Under the pieces are notes generated by a model that had not been told where the DNA came from, made no database searches, and saw nothing but the letters and a program-made list of their open reading frames with translations. From assembly GCF_900105335.1 (NCBI RefSeq), contig NZ_LT629770.1:2604001-2668000 (forward strand): DNA of 64,000 nt. Direction: 5' to 3'. How positions within the stretch are numbered: the stretch's first letter is position 1; each line of letters starts with the position of its first letter. The stretch is from Microbacterium paraoxydans. Lineage in GTDB: Bacteria > Actinomycetota > Actinomycetes > Actinomycetales > Microbacteriaceae. Of this stretch, positions 9,311-17,606 are shown piece by piece. A program made the translations under genes and the position numbers.

Positions 9311-10342
9311 TCAGAAGTCGAAGTCGCCGATGTTGTCGGCGTCGAACACGAACGGGTCGCCCAGCAGGACGACGCCGTCGGCGCCGACGGTGTACTCGCC
9401 GAGGTCGCCGGCCTCGAAGGTGTCGCCCTCTTCGCCGGTGATGTCGCCGGCGATCAGGGCCTGGGCGGCGTAAGCGGCCAGGTAGCCGAGGTCGGCCGGG
9501 TTCCATAGCGCGAAGGCGGTGACGGTGCCGTCCTCCACGTACTCGCGCATCTGGTTGGGGGTGCCGAGTCCGGTCAGCGCGACCTGGCCCTTGAAGTCGG
9601 ACGTCGACAGGTAGCGCGCCGCGGCGGCGATGCCGACCGTGGTGGGCGAGACGATGCCCTTGAGGTCCGGATGGGTCTGCAGCAGCGCGGCCGTCTTGTC
9701 GAACGACGTCTGGTCGTCGTCGTCGCCGTAGACCGTCTCGACGATCGTGATGTCGGGGTACTCGCTGGCGACGTACTCCTCCATCAGCTCGATCCAGGCG
9801 TTCTGGTTCGTGGCGTTGGCCGACGCGGAGAGGATGGCGATCTCCCCGGCGCCGCCGATCTGCTCGGCGATGAGGTCGATCTGCACCTTCGCGATGCCCT
9901 CGGAGTCGGCCTGGTTGATGAACAGGTCGCGGCAGTCGGTGTTGGTGTCGGAGTCGAAGGTGACGACCTTGACGCCGGCGTCCCTGGCCTCGTTCAGCGC
10001 GTCGCAGATGGCCTGCGGGTCGTTGGCCGAGACGACGAGGGCGCCGACACCCTGCTGCGTGGCCGTGTTGATGTAGCTGACCTGGGCGTCGGGCGTGGCC
10101 TCGGCAGGGCCGACCTCGGAGAACGTGCCGCCGAACTCCTCGACGGCTTTCTTGCCGCCCTCGCTGGACGTGTCGAAGTACGGGTTGCCGAGGTTCTTGG
10201 GCAAGAAGGTGATCGAGGCGTCCGCCCCGTCGCCGCCGCCGTCTCCTCCGCCGTCGGTGGAGCCGGCGCAGCCGGTCAGTGCGACCGCCGCCGCCACCGC
10301 GAGGGCGGCGAAGGCGGTGACACGCTTGCGTGCAAACGTCAT
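9311..10342 (-). CDS. rhaS: Rhamnose ABC transporter substrate-binding lipoprotein
   Basis: Extracellular rhamnose-binding protein of the periplasmic-binding-protein type I (sugar) family, 343 aa. It has a lipoprotein signal peptide with the lipobox LTGC and Cys25 as the probable lipid anchor, then a Gly/Asp-rich linker and the two-lobed domain starting ITFLPKNLGNPYFD, typical of RhaS. AAAGGAA precedes the ATG at 10342, whose first base pair overlaps the rhaQ stop (ATGA). It follows the ATPase and two permeases in one transcript. Confidence 0.94.
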   Translation of the reverse strand: MTFARKRVTAFAALAVAAAVALTGCAGSTDGGGDGGGDGADASITFLPKNLGNPYFDTSSEGGKKAVEEFGGTFSEVGPAEATPDAQVSYINTATQQGVGALVVSANDPQAICDALNEARDAGVKVVTFDSDTNTDCRDLFINQADSEGIAKVQIDLIAEQIGGAGEIAILSASANATNQNAWIELMEEYVASEYPDITIVETVYGDDDDQTSFDKTAALLQTHPDLKGIVSPTTVGIAAAARYLSTSDFKGQVALTGLGTPNQMREYVEDGTVTAFALWNPADLGYLAAYAAQALIAGDITGEEGDTFEAGDLGEYTVGADGVVLLGDPFVFDADNIGDFDF

Positions 10343-11442
10343 TGTTCGTTCCTTTCGTCGGGAGATGCCGCGGGCGCGGCGTCCATCGGTGCCTTCGTCG
10401 CTGTGGCGGCACCGGCGGGGGGTCTGCCCGGTCGGCGGCGTGCCTTCTGCAGCCAGGCCAGGAAGCTTGCGGCCACCACCGAGATCACGAGGAGCGTGCC
10501 GGTGATGATGTTGATGACGTCGGAGGTGACGTTCACCAGGCGGAGTGCACTCGCGAGCGCCCCGATGAGGAAGGCGGCGGCGATGACGCCGTAGATCTTG
10601 CCGCGACCGCCGAACACCGACACCCCGCCGAGCACGACGGCCGCGATGACCTGGAGCTCGAGGCCGGTGGCGTTGTCGCCGCGGGCGCTGCCGTAGCGGA
10701 GCGTATAGAAGATGCCGGCGAACGCGGCGACCGCTCCGGACAGCACGAACAGGATGAGCTTCGTGCGCTCGACGTGCACACCGGAGAAGTGCGCCGCGTC
10801 CTTCGACAGACCGATCGCGTACACCCCGCGGCCGAACGGCGTGAAGTGCAGCAGGATCGCGAAGACCGCGACGAGCAGGAGGAACGGGATCGTGATGACG
10901 GGGATCGGGGTGCCTGCGATCTTCGCCTTGGCGAGAGCCGTCCAGAACTCCGGGAAGTCGGTGACGGCGGCCGTGCCCAGCAGCCCGACGGCGAGGCCGC
11001 GGAAGAGGGCGAGCGTGCCGATCGTGACGGCGAGCGAGGGTAGTCCGACGACGGTCACGAGGAAGCCGTTGAACGCTCCGCCGACCACGCCCACGACGAG
11101 CGCGGCGAGCGCGGCGAGCTCGAACGGGAGCCCGGCCTGCACCAGCGCGCCGGTGACGACGCTGGACAGCCCGACCATGCTGCCCACCGAGAGGTCGATC
11201 TCGCCGGTGATCATGATGAGGGTCATCGGCAGGGCGATCAGGAGGATCGGCGCGATGTCGAGCAGCAGGTAGGTCAGCGTGATGGGCTGTCCGAACCCGC
11301 GGATGCTGGAGGCCGAGACGACCGCGACGAGCAGGAGCAGGCCGACGATCGCGGCCTCGCGCGTGAGCAGGAGCCGGCGCCACAGGGGCTTGTCGTAGTC
11401 GCGGATGACGCGGGTGGTCGCGGTGGCGGTCGCGGTGGTCAT
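10339..11442 (-). CDS. rhaQ: Rhamnose ABC transporter permease (second of two)
   Basis: Membrane component of the rhamnose importer, BPD_transp_2 (ribose/RbsC-like) family, 367 aa. About nine hydrophobic segments are visible. The conserved loop is present as GEIDLSVGSMVGL and the cytoplasmic coupling region as SVFGGRGKIYG. The C-terminal tail from about residue 325 is Ala/Pro-rich and variable. It overlaps both neighbours by 4 bp. RhaP versus RhaQ is assigned only by analogy with known rhamnose operons. Confidence 0.9.
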   Translation of the reverse strand: MTTATATATTRVIRDYDKPLWRRLLLTREAAIVGLLLLVAVVSASSIRGFGQPITLTYLLLDIAPILLIALPMTLIMITGEIDLSVGSMVGLSSVVTGALVQAGLPFELAALAALVVGVVGGAFNGFLVTVVGLPSLAVTIGTLALFRGLAVGLLGTAAVTDFPEFWTALAKAKIAGTPIPVITIPFLLLVAVFAILLHFTPFGRGVYAIGLSKDAAHFSGVHVERTKLILFVLSGAVAAFAGIFYTLRYGSARGDNATGLELQVIAAVVLGGVSVFGGRGKIYGVIAAAFLIGALASALRLVNVTSDVINIITGTLLVISVVAASFLAWLQKARRRPGRPPAGAATATKAPMDAAPAASPDERNEQ

Positions 11443-12458
11443 GATTCGTCCCTCGCCTCGATGAGCCGCCGTCTCTGCCGCACCGCGAGCACGCGGTCGA
11501 GCACGATGGCGCCGATGATGAGCAGGCCGACGACGGCACGCTGCCAGAAGTCGGGGATGCCGAGGATCGGCAGTGCGCGGTTGATGGTCAGCAGCAGCAC
11601 GGCGCCGATCGCGGCGCCCCACACCGAGCCGATGCCGCCGGTGATCGCGACGCCGCCGATGACGGCCGCGCCCACCGCGTCCAGCTCCCATCCCGCTCCC
11701 GCCTGGGAGTTGATGGTGCCGTACCGGGCCGCGTAGAAGACGCCGGCGAGTCCGGCGAGAGCTCCCGACAGGACGAACGCGGTGAGCACGCGGCGGGTGA
11801 CGCGCAGGCCGTAGAGCTCGGCCGCCGCGGGGTCGGAGCCGATCGCGTAGAACTCCCGGCCGCCGCGGGTGTTCTTCATGTACCATGCGGCGACGGCGAG
11901 TACGAGGACCGCGACGATCGCGAGGATCGGGATGCCGAGGAGCTGCCCTGTGCCGAGGGCGAGGAAGTCGCGCGGCATGTCGGAGGCGTTCACGCGGTCG
12001 CTGCCGGTCCACAGCACGTTGATGCCGCGGTAGGCGTAGAGGGTGCCGAGGGTGATCACCATCGCCGGCACCTTGGCGTACGCGACGAGCGCGCCGTTGA
12101 CGAGGCCGAGGAGGGCGCCGAGCACCACGGCGGCGACCACGACCAGGACGATCGGGAGGCCGGGGATGTCGATGAAGAGCCGACCGGTCAGGTACGCGGT
12201 CAGACCCATCACGGAACCCACGGACAGGTCGACGTTGCGCGTGATGAGGACGATGGCCTGTCCCACCGCGACGAGCACGAGGATCGACGGCGTCAGCAGC
12301 AGGTCGCGCCAGCCGTCGGCGCTGAACAGGAACTTCGGGTTGTTGAGGGTCGCGGCGGTGACCACGAGCACGAGGGCGAGGAGGATGCCGAACTCTCGGG
12401 CCCTGCCGAGACCGGAGATGCGCTTGGTGAGCGCGGAGACGGGGATGGCGGTGGTCAC
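11439..12458 (-). CDS. rhaP: Rhamnose ABC transporter permease (first of two)
   Basis: Membrane component of the rhamnose importer, 339 aa, same fold as its neighbour. Conserved loops are NVDLSVGSVMGL and AITGGIGSVWG, with a run of hydrophobic segments from about 22 to 325. The start is GTG at 12458, overlapping the ATPase stop (GTGA). The two permeases are diverged paralogs and presumably form a heterodimer with the RhaT ATPase. Confidence 0.9.
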   Translation of the reverse strand: MTTAIPVSALTKRISGLGRAREFGILLALVLVVTAATLNNPKFLFSADGWRDLLLTPSILVLVAVGQAIVLITRNVDLSVGSVMGLTAYLTGRLFIDIPGLPIVLVVVAAVVLGALLGLVNGALVAYAKVPAMVITLGTLYAYRGINVLWTGSDRVNASDMPRDFLALGTGQLLGIPILAIVAVLVLAVAAWYMKNTRGGREFYAIGSDPAAAELYGLRVTRRVLTAFVLSGALAGLAGVFYAARYGTINSQAGAGWELDAVGAAVIGGVAITGGIGSVWGAAIGAVLLLTINRALPILGIPDFWQRAVVGLLIIGAIVLDRVLAVRQRRRLIEARDES

Positions 12459-13972
12459 GAGCTGAGCTCCGATGCGTGCGTCGCGGCGAACATGACGTTC
12501 TCGGAGGTGGCCTCCGAGCGGGGGATCTCGGCCGTGATGCGACCTTCGCGCATCACGAGCACCCGGTCGGCCATGCCGAGTACCTCGGGCAGCTCGGACG
12601 AGATCATGAGGATGCCCATGCCCTGACCGGCGAGCTGGGACAGCAGGCGGTGCACCTCGGACTTGGTGCCGACGTCGATGCCGCGGGTGGGCTCGTCGAT
12701 GAGCAGCACCTGCGGCTGCGTGGCGAGCCACTTCGCGAGGACGACCTTCTGCTGGTTGCCGCCGGAGAGCGTCGCGGCGACGGTGTCCAGGGCGTGCGTC
12801 TTCACCTCGAGCCGCGAGGCCCACTCCCGAGCGGCGCGGTTCTCCATCGCGGTGGTGAGCAGGCCGAGGCGGGCGAGACGCCGGCGGATCGCGAGGGTGA
12901 TGTTCCCGCCGACGCCGGCTTCGATGACGAGGCCCTGCTTCCGGCGGTCCTCGGGGACGAGGGCGAGACCGGCGCGCATCGCGTCCACCGGACGGCGGGC
13001 GCGGATGCGGCGGCCCTTCATGCGCACGCTGCCCTCGCGGTACCCGTCCACGCCGAAGACCGCGCGGGCGACCTCGCTGCGCCCGGCGCCGACGAGGCCG
13101 GCGAGCCCGACGATCTCGCCCGCACGGACGGAGAACGAGATGTCGTGGAAGAGGCCGGGGCTCGTGAGGCCCTCGACCTCGAGCAGCGGCTCGCCGATCG
13201 TCGCCTCCTGCTTCGGGAACAGCTCGGACACCTCCCGGCCGACCATCTGGTGCACGAGTTCGTCGACCGTGGTGTCGGCGATGGCGGAGGTCGCGATGTA
13301 CGCGCCGTCCCGCATGACCGTCACGGTGTCGCAGAGCGCGAACACCTCGTCGAACCGGTGTGAGATGAAGATGAGGCCGCGTCCCTCATCGCGCAGGCTC
13401 CGGGCGATCGCGAACAGCCGCTCCACCTCCACGCCGGAGAGCGCCGCGGTGGGCTCGTCCATGATGAGCAGCGTGGCGTCGAGGGAGACCGCCTTGGCGA
13501 TCTCGATGACCTGCTGATCGGCGATCGACAGGCCCTCGGCGGGGCGGTCGGGGTCGATGGTGACGCCGAGGCGGGTGAAGAGGCGCTCGACCTCGTGGCG
13601 CATGGCCTTGCGGTCGATCCGCCCGAACCGCCCGGTCGGCTGGCGCCCCATGAAGATGTTCTCGGTGACGGAGAGATCGGGGAAGAGCGTCGGCTCCTGG
13701 TAGATGACCGCGACGCCGGCGGCCTTCGACTGCGCGGTCGAGGTGAAGTCGACCTCCTCGCCGCGGAGGCGGAAGACCCCGCCGTCGCGCTGATAGAGGC
13801 CGGCGACGATCTTCACGAGCGTGGACTTGCCGGCCCCGTTCTCGCCGACGAGCGCGTGGATGGAGCCGGGGTGGACGGCGATGGTGCCGGAGCGCAGGGC
13901 GATCACCGACCCGAACGCCTTCTGGACGTCGGCGAGCTCGAGCACGGGCGCCGTCGTGGGTGAGGACATCAT
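12455..13972 (-). CDS. rhaT: Rhamnose ABC transporter ATP-binding protein (double NBD)
   Basis: Fused two-domain sugar-importer ATPase (RbsA/MglA type), 505 aa. The first domain has Walker A GENGAGKST (43-51), a signature-like LSIADQQ, and Walker B LLIMDEPTAAL. The second has a degenerate P-loop (GLVGAGRSEV), as is normal for this family, with LSGGNQQKVVLAKWL and LLIDEPTRGID. I chose the ATG at 13972 (MMSSPTT), which has GGAGAGAG just upstream. An upstream TTG would place the operator inside the coding region. It is the first gene of the operon. Confidence 0.94.
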   Translation of the reverse strand: MMSSPTTAPVLELADVQKAFGSVIALRSGTIAVHPGSIHALVGENGAGKSTLVKIVAGLYQRDGGVFRLRGEEVDFTSTAQSKAAGVAVIYQEPTLFPDLSVTENIFMGRQPTGRFGRIDRKAMRHEVERLFTRLGVTIDPDRPAEGLSIADQQVIEIAKAVSLDATLLIMDEPTAALSGVEVERLFAIARSLRDEGRGLIFISHRFDEVFALCDTVTVMRDGAYIATSAIADTTVDELVHQMVGREVSELFPKQEATIGEPLLEVEGLTSPGLFHDISFSVRAGEIVGLAGLVGAGRSEVARAVFGVDGYREGSVRMKGRRIRARRPVDAMRAGLALVPEDRRKQGLVIEAGVGGNITLAIRRRLARLGLLTTAMENRAAREWASRLEVKTHALDTVAATLSGGNQQKVVLAKWLATQPQVLLIDEPTRGIDVGTKSEVHRLLSQLAGQGMGILMISSELPEVLGMADRVLVMREGRITAEIPRSEATSENVMFAATHASELSS

Positions 13973-13992
13973 TTCTCTCTCCATTGAGGGAA

Positions 13993-14004
13993 TGAATCGT
14001 TTCA
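13993..14004. promoter_or_regulatory. LacI-type operator O1 in the rhamnose operon leader
   Basis: TGAATCGTTTCA is a near-perfect palindrome with the central CG of LacI-family operators (generic form TGAAnCGnTTCA). It lies 21 bp upstream of the rhaT start and downstream of the predicted rhaT promoter, where a bound repressor would block elongation. Confidence 0.75.
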
Positions 14005-14020
14005 AACCCTGATGCAGATG

Positions 14021-14049
14021 AGACTAGGGGCTGTGTTGACGCGTGTCAA
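14021..14049 (-). promoter_or_regulatory. Predicted promoter of the rhamnose operon
   Basis: On the minus strand, a consensus -35 TTGACA (14044-14049), a 17-nt spacer, then -10 TAGTCT (14021-14026). Transcription would start near 14014, just before operator O1. The -35 is embedded in a palindrome, TTGAC-GCGT-GTCAA (14036-14049), which also offers a TTGACG on the plus strand. Confidence 0.65.
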
Positions 14050-14082
14050 TACGACATGAGAGTCTGAGGCGATCCCCGCGGA

Positions 14083-14094
14083 TGAGTCGTTTCA
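14083..14094. promoter_or_regulatory. LacI-type operator O2 upstream of the regulator gene
   Basis: TGAGTCGTTTCA differs from O1 by one base and lies 26 bp upstream of the LacI-family start codon. The O1-O2 spacing of 90 bp would allow looping across the divergent promoter region and autoregulation. Confidence 0.65.
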
Positions 14095-14120
14095 GCGGCG
14101 GGAACCGGAGGGAGGGCGCG

Positions 14121-15125
14121 ATGGCCGTCAGCGTGCGGGAGGTCGCCGAGGACGCGGGTGTCTCCGTCGGGACCGTATCGAACGTGCTCAACCGGCCGGA
14201 GAAGGTTGCCGCGGAGACCGTCGCGCGTGTGCAGGCATCCATCGACCGCCTCGGGTTCGTGCGCAACGATGCGGCGCGGCAGCTCCGGGCGGGGCGCAGC
14301 CGGACGATCGGCCTCGTCGTGCTCGACATCCGCAACCCGTTCTTCGCCGAGGTCATCCGCGGAGCCGAGGAGCGCGCCGACCAGCACGGACTCTCCGTTC
14401 TCGTCGCCAACAGCGACGAGAAGCAGGAGCGGGAGGCGATGCATCTCGATCTCTTCGAGGAGCAGCGGGTGACCGGCGTGCTCGTCACTCCCGTGGCGGA
14501 GTCCCTGCCGCGGTTGGTGCGGATGCACGAGCGCGGGACGCACGCGGTGCTCGTCGACCGGGAATCGCAGGATGAGCGGTTCGCCTCGGTCGCCGTCGAC
14601 GACGTCGAGGGCGGACGCATCGCGACCGAGCACTTGCTGGCGGTCGGCCGTCGCCGGATCGCCTTCGTCGGCGGCCCGGTCGCGCTGCGCCAGGTCTCCG
14701 ACCGCCTGAGCGGCGCGCAGGCCGCGGCAGCCGCGGCGGGGATCGGGCTGGAGTTCATCCCGACCTCCGCGCTCACCGTCGAGGAGGGGCGCCGGGCCGG
14801 CGCCCAGATCCTCGACCGTGCCCCGGGGGATCGGCCGGACGCGGTCTTCGCGGCGAACGACCTCCTGGCCCTGGGCCTCCTGCAGAGCCTGGTGATGACC
14901 GGCGACGCCCGGGTCCCCGAGGACATCGCACTCGTGGGCTACGACGACATCGACTTCGCCGCGGCCGCCGTGATCCCGCTCAGCTCGGTGCGGCAGCCGG
15001 CCGCCCTCATCGGCTCGACCGCCGTCGACCTGCTGCTGCGGGGACAGGACGAGGTGGCACCGGCGCCGGAGCACGTGCTGTTCCGGCCGGAGCTCGTCGC
15101 CCGCCGCTCGACGACCGGGGAGTGA
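14121..15125 (+). CDS. LacI-family transcriptional regulator of rhamnose catabolism
   Basis: Probable rhamnose-responsive repressor, 334 aa. The N-terminal HTH (SVREVAEDAGVSVGTVSNVLN, about residues 4-24) and hinge helix precede a PBP-I-like effector domain, starting RTIGLVVLDIRNPFF and ending near LVARRS. The ATG at 14121 is preceded by GGAGGGAGG; earlier in-frame starts have no ribosome site and would overlap operator O2. The gene is divergent from the rhaT operon, with two matching operators between them. Assignment to rhamnose rests on this arrangement. Confidence 0.88.
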   Translation: MAVSVREVAEDAGVSVGTVSNVLNRPEKVAAETVARVQASIDRLGFVRNDAARQLRAGRSRTIGLVVLDIRNPFFAEVIRGAEERADQHGLSVLVANSDEKQEREAMHLDLFEEQRVTGVLVTPVAESLPRLVRMHERGTHAVLVDRESQDERFASVAVDDVEGGRIATEHLLAVGRRRIAFVGGPVALRQVSDRLSGAQAAAAAAGIGLEFIPTSALTVEEGRRAGAQILDRAPGDRPDAVFAANDLLALGLLQSLVMTGDARVPEDIALVGYDDIDFAAAAVIPLSSVRQPAALIGSTAVDLLLRGQDEVAPAPEHVLFRPELVARRSTTGE

Positions 15126-15131
15126 CCGCGA

Positions 15132-15839
15132 TCAGGCCGGCGTCGGGGTGATGCGTTGCGCGCTCGCACCCCGCATGATGCGGGCGACGGCGGTGATGAG
15201 GAAGAGCTGCCCGGTGATCCCCTCGGCGACGGCCACCGCCTGCACGCCCGGTCCGACGGGGACGAGGTTCCCGTAGCCCGTCGTGGTCAGTGCCGTGAAC
15301 GAGAAGAAGAGCTGATTGCCGAGCGAGTCGTTCGCCGCATCCCCGAACAGCGGGGTCGGCAGTAGCAGCGACAGCAGGTTGTAGACGAAGGCGAAGAACA
15401 TGCCGACGAGGATGTACGCGGTCACCGCGGCCAGGAGCGCCTCGACGTCGAGGCCTCGGCGGGTGACCTGGTGCGCGATGATGGCCCACGGCGCGACCAG
15501 CAGCGCGATCATGGAGGCGGCGGAGAGGGCGACGGCGAGGGCGGGGCTGTCCGTGGCGAAGAACGCCGCGAGAAGGGCGGCCAGGCCCGCGGCCGAGAGC
15601 ACGACCCACGACACCCGCTGCACGAGGGCGTGCGCCCTGGTCACGCGGAACACGATCGCGACCGTGACCAGCATCGCGAGGAACGCCCAGGGGCTGGGGA
15701 CCGTGCCGGGCTGGGCCGCACACAGCCCGTACGAAACGATGAGGAGGGCGAGCACCGCGGCATAGCCCAGGGCGCCGCGCCTCGGGTCGGCCGGGGCGGC
15801 GAACCCCGCGCGGACGTGCGCTCCCGATGACTCGGACAT
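15132..15839 (-). CDS. Six-TM potassium channel-like protein
   Basis: Predicted K+-selective membrane channel, 235 aa. Five hydrophobic segments lie between about 25 and 170. Then comes a pore loop with the selectivity filter TTTGYGN and a final helix (about 205-225). The segment before the pore helices lacks the arginine ladder of voltage sensors, so gating is probably not voltage-driven, and no RCK or cNMP domain is attached. The ATG at 15839 (MSESSGAH) has GAGAGGAG upstream; a longer frame extends into the tRNA promoter region. It converges on lacI with a 6-bp gap. Confidence 0.82.
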   Translation of the reverse strand: MSESSGAHVRAGFAAPADPRRGALGYAAVLALLIVSYGLCAAQPGTVPSPWAFLAMLVTVAIVFRVTRAHALVQRVSWVVLSAAGLAALLAAFFATDSPALAVALSAASMIALLVAPWAIIAHQVTRRGLDVEALLAAVTAYILVGMFFAFVYNLLSLLLPTPLFGDAANDSLGNQLFFSFTALTTTGYGNLVPVGPGVQAVAVAEGITGQLFLITAVARIMRGASAQRITPTPA

Positions 15840-15960
15840 GGCGACTCCTCTCGCGTCCGCGGGGCCGGACCCTCGCAACGTGCGGCCAGTATCGCAGGGC
15901 GACCGGGCCGCTCCGGGGAGCATCCGACACCGGCGGTTCGTGACCACGCGTCGGACCCGT

Positions 15961-15999
15961 TATGATGGTGGGGTGCATCCGTGCTCTCGAGCCGGATGC
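15961..15999 (+). promoter_or_regulatory. Promoter -10 and leader hairpin of tRNA-Ser(GCT)
   Basis: TATGAT (15961-15966) is a near-consensus -10 box placed 35 bp before the tRNA, with only a weak -35 (TTCGTGA). GCATCCG (15975-15981) and CGGATGC (15993-15999) form a 7-bp hairpin in the 5' leader, directly before the mature tRNA. Confidence 0.55.
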
Positions 16000-16001
16000 C
16001 T

Positions 16002-16090
16002 GGAGACGTCGCATAGTCCGGCCTAGTGCACCACCCTGCTAAGGTGGAGTCCCCTTACGGGGACCAGGGGTTCAAATCCCCTCGTCTCCG
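16002..16090 (+). tRNA. tRNA-Ser, anticodon GCT
   Basis: Class II tRNA of 89 nt. The acceptor stem is GGAGACG/CGTCTCC with discriminator G. The anticodon stem CCACC/GGTGG closes the loop CTGCTAA (anticodon GCT at 16038-16040). A long variable arm (GTCCCCTTACGGGGAC) and the T arm AGGGG-TTCAAAT-CCCCT follow. It reads AGC and AGU. Confidence 0.97.
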
Positions 16091-16098
16091 CACAGAGA

Positions 16099-16128
16099 AG
16101 CCCCGACGAGTCCGCTCGCCGGGGCTTT
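16099..16128 (+). terminator. Rho-independent terminator of tRNA-Ser(GCT)
   Basis: AGCCCCG-A-CGAG pairs with CTCG-C-CGGGGCT around a TCCG loop and is followed by TTT. It starts 9 nt after the tRNA and also faces the convergent MarR gene. Confidence 0.8.
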
Positions 16129-16156
16129 CGTGTTCTCGCGTGCGGGCGGGCCCTCC

Positions 16157-16648
16157 TCACGCCTTCGCCCCCGGCGCCCAGGTCGGGTCGGGGGAGAGCG
16201 CGGCTGAGATCTTCCGGCTGGCTGCGCCGAGCTGCCGGGCCTGCGCCGGGGTCAGGGTGTCGAAGACGACGCGGCGGATGAGGGCCTGGTGCGCGGGGGT
16301 CGACTCCTCGACCTTCCGGTGGCCCGCGTCGGTGAGGATGCCGAGGGTGAAGCGCCCGTCCTCCGCATCGACCTCGCGCCGGATCCAGCCTTTCGCCTCC
16401 AGGCGGGTGACCGCACGGGAGAGCCGGGACAGTGTGCTGTTCGCGTAGCCGGCGAGGACACTGAGGCGGAGCGTGCGCTCCGGTGCAGCGTCGAGGGCGT
16501 ACAGGATGCCGTGCTCGAAGTGGGTCAGTCCGCTGTCGTGCTGCAGCTGCGCGTCGAGGGCCGCGGGGAGCCGTTCGAGGAGCGTCGCGAGCGCCGACCA
16601 GACGTCCATCTCGTCGGCGTTCAAGGGGGCGCGGGAGGATGGCGACAT
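16157..16648 (-). CDS. MarR-family transcriptional regulator
   Basis: Winged-helix repressor of the MarR family, 163 aa. The core runs from HFEHGILYALD through LAGYANSTLSRLSRAVTRLEAKGWI (recognition helix and wing), with the wing DAEDGRFTLGILTDAG. The ATG at 16648 has GGAGGAA just upstream. It is divergent from the SDR gene, and two palindromes lie in the 116-bp space between them, the usual MarR autoregulation layout. The ligand cannot be read from sequence. Confidence 0.88.
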   Translation of the reverse strand: MSPSSRAPLNADEMDVWSALATLLERLPAALDAQLQHDSGLTHFEHGILYALDAAPERTLRLSVLAGYANSTLSRLSRAVTRLEAKGWIRREVDAEDGRFTLGILTDAGHRKVEESTPAHQALIRRVVFDTLTPAQARQLGAASRKISAALSPDPTWAPGAKA

Positions 16649-16681
16649 TCCTCCACCGTAGCGGTCGATCCGTGCTCTTTG

Positions 16682-16699
16682 CTTGCTTGGGAAAGTAAG
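16682..16699. promoter_or_regulatory. Imperfect palindrome, possible MarR site 1
   Basis: CTTGCTT-GGGA-AAGTAAG, 7-bp arms with one mismatch. Its half-sites resemble those of the better palindrome 15 bp further on. Confidence 0.45.
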
Positions 16700-16713
16700 T
16701 GGAGACTAGGATG

Positions 16714-16729
16714 ACTTGCTCAGGCAAGT
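16714..16729. promoter_or_regulatory. Perfect palindrome, probable MarR operator
   Basis: ACTTGC-TCAG-GCAAGT, 6-bp perfect arms with a 4-bp spacer. The 16-bp size is typical of a MarR dimer site. It lies 36 bp before the SDR ribosome site. Confidence 0.65.
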
Positions 16730-16764
16730 GAAGCGGGTGGTCCGCGGAAGTGAGAGGGAGACGG

Positions 16765-17556
16765 ATGGAACTGGGGCTGCGCGGCAAGAGGGCGTTCATC
16801 AGCGGATCGAGCCAGGGGATCGGATACGCGGTCGCGTCCACTCTCGCCGCCGAGGGGGTCGATGTCGTGATCAACGGTCGTGACGAGGGACGGGTCGACG
16901 CGGCGGTGCGCGTGCTGGCCCTCGCGCACCCGGAGGTGACCGTGTCCGGGATCGCCGCGGACTTCACCGACCCGTCGCAGGTAGCGCGGCTGACGGAGCA
17001 GCTCGGCGACGTCGACGTCCTCGTCAACAACGTCGGTCTTTTCGGACTCGCCGACTTCGCCGACATCACCGACGAGGACTGGGCGCGCTACTTCGAGGTG
17101 AACGTGATGAGCGGAGTGCGTCTCTCCCGCTCTCTCCTGCCGGGGATGCGGGAACGGGGCTGGGGGCGCATCGTCTTCGTCAGCAGCGAGTCCGGCGTCA
17201 ACGTCCCGGCCGACATGGTGCACTACGGCGTGACGAAGGCGGCGATGATCGCCCTGGGCAACGGGTTGGCCAAGCTCACCCGCGGCACCGGCGTGACGGT
17301 CAACACCGTCCTGGGTGGCCCGACCTACTCGGAGAGCGTCGCGGCGAGCGTCGCCGCCGTCGCAGCAGCCCAGTCCGTCTCCGTGGACCTGATGAAAAAG
17401 TCGATCATCGGACAGAACACGACCACACTCCTGGAGCGCTTCCTCGATCCGACCGAGGTCGCCGACCTCGTCGTCTACCTCTCCAGCGTCCGGGCCTCCG
17501 CGACGAACGGCGCCGCGCTGCGGGCGGATGGGGGCGTGCTGACGGCGATGCTCTGA
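16765..17556 (+). CDS. Short-chain dehydrogenase/reductase (SDR)
   Basis: NAD(P)-dependent oxidoreductase of unknown substrate, 263 aa. The cofactor motif is GSSQGIG (14-20), with NNVG, the catalytic Ser in FVSSES, and YGVTK as the Tyr-x3-Lys pair. A longer than usual stretch after the active site (about 190-225) may form a substrate lid. The ATG at 16765 follows GAGAGGGAG. It is likely repressed by the divergent MarR. Confidence 0.88.
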   Translation: MELGLRGKRAFISGSSQGIGYAVASTLAAEGVDVVINGRDEGRVDAAVRVLALAHPEVTVSGIAADFTDPSQVARLTEQLGDVDVLVNNVGLFGLADFADITDEDWARYFEVNVMSGVRLSRSLLPGMRERGWGRIVFVSSESGVNVPADMVHYGVTKAAMIALGNGLAKLTRGTGVTVNTVLGGPTYSESVAASVAAVAAAQSVSVDLMKKSIIGQNTTTLLERFLDPTEVADLVVYLSSVRASATNGAALRADGGVLTAML

Positions 17557-17606
17557 CCCGAGCGCGTCACTCGCCGGGGCCCATGGCTTCCGGTATCCTC
17601 GCGGGC

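Noticed and set aside
13973..14005. Longer start for the rhamnose ATPase (TTG at 14005)
   Set aside because: It would place the LacI operator inside the coding region and lacks a ribosome site; the ATG at 13972 has GGAGAGAG.
17557..17606. SAM or other riboswitch before the MetP-like transporter
   Set aside because: The gap is only 50 bp and holds no structured motif.
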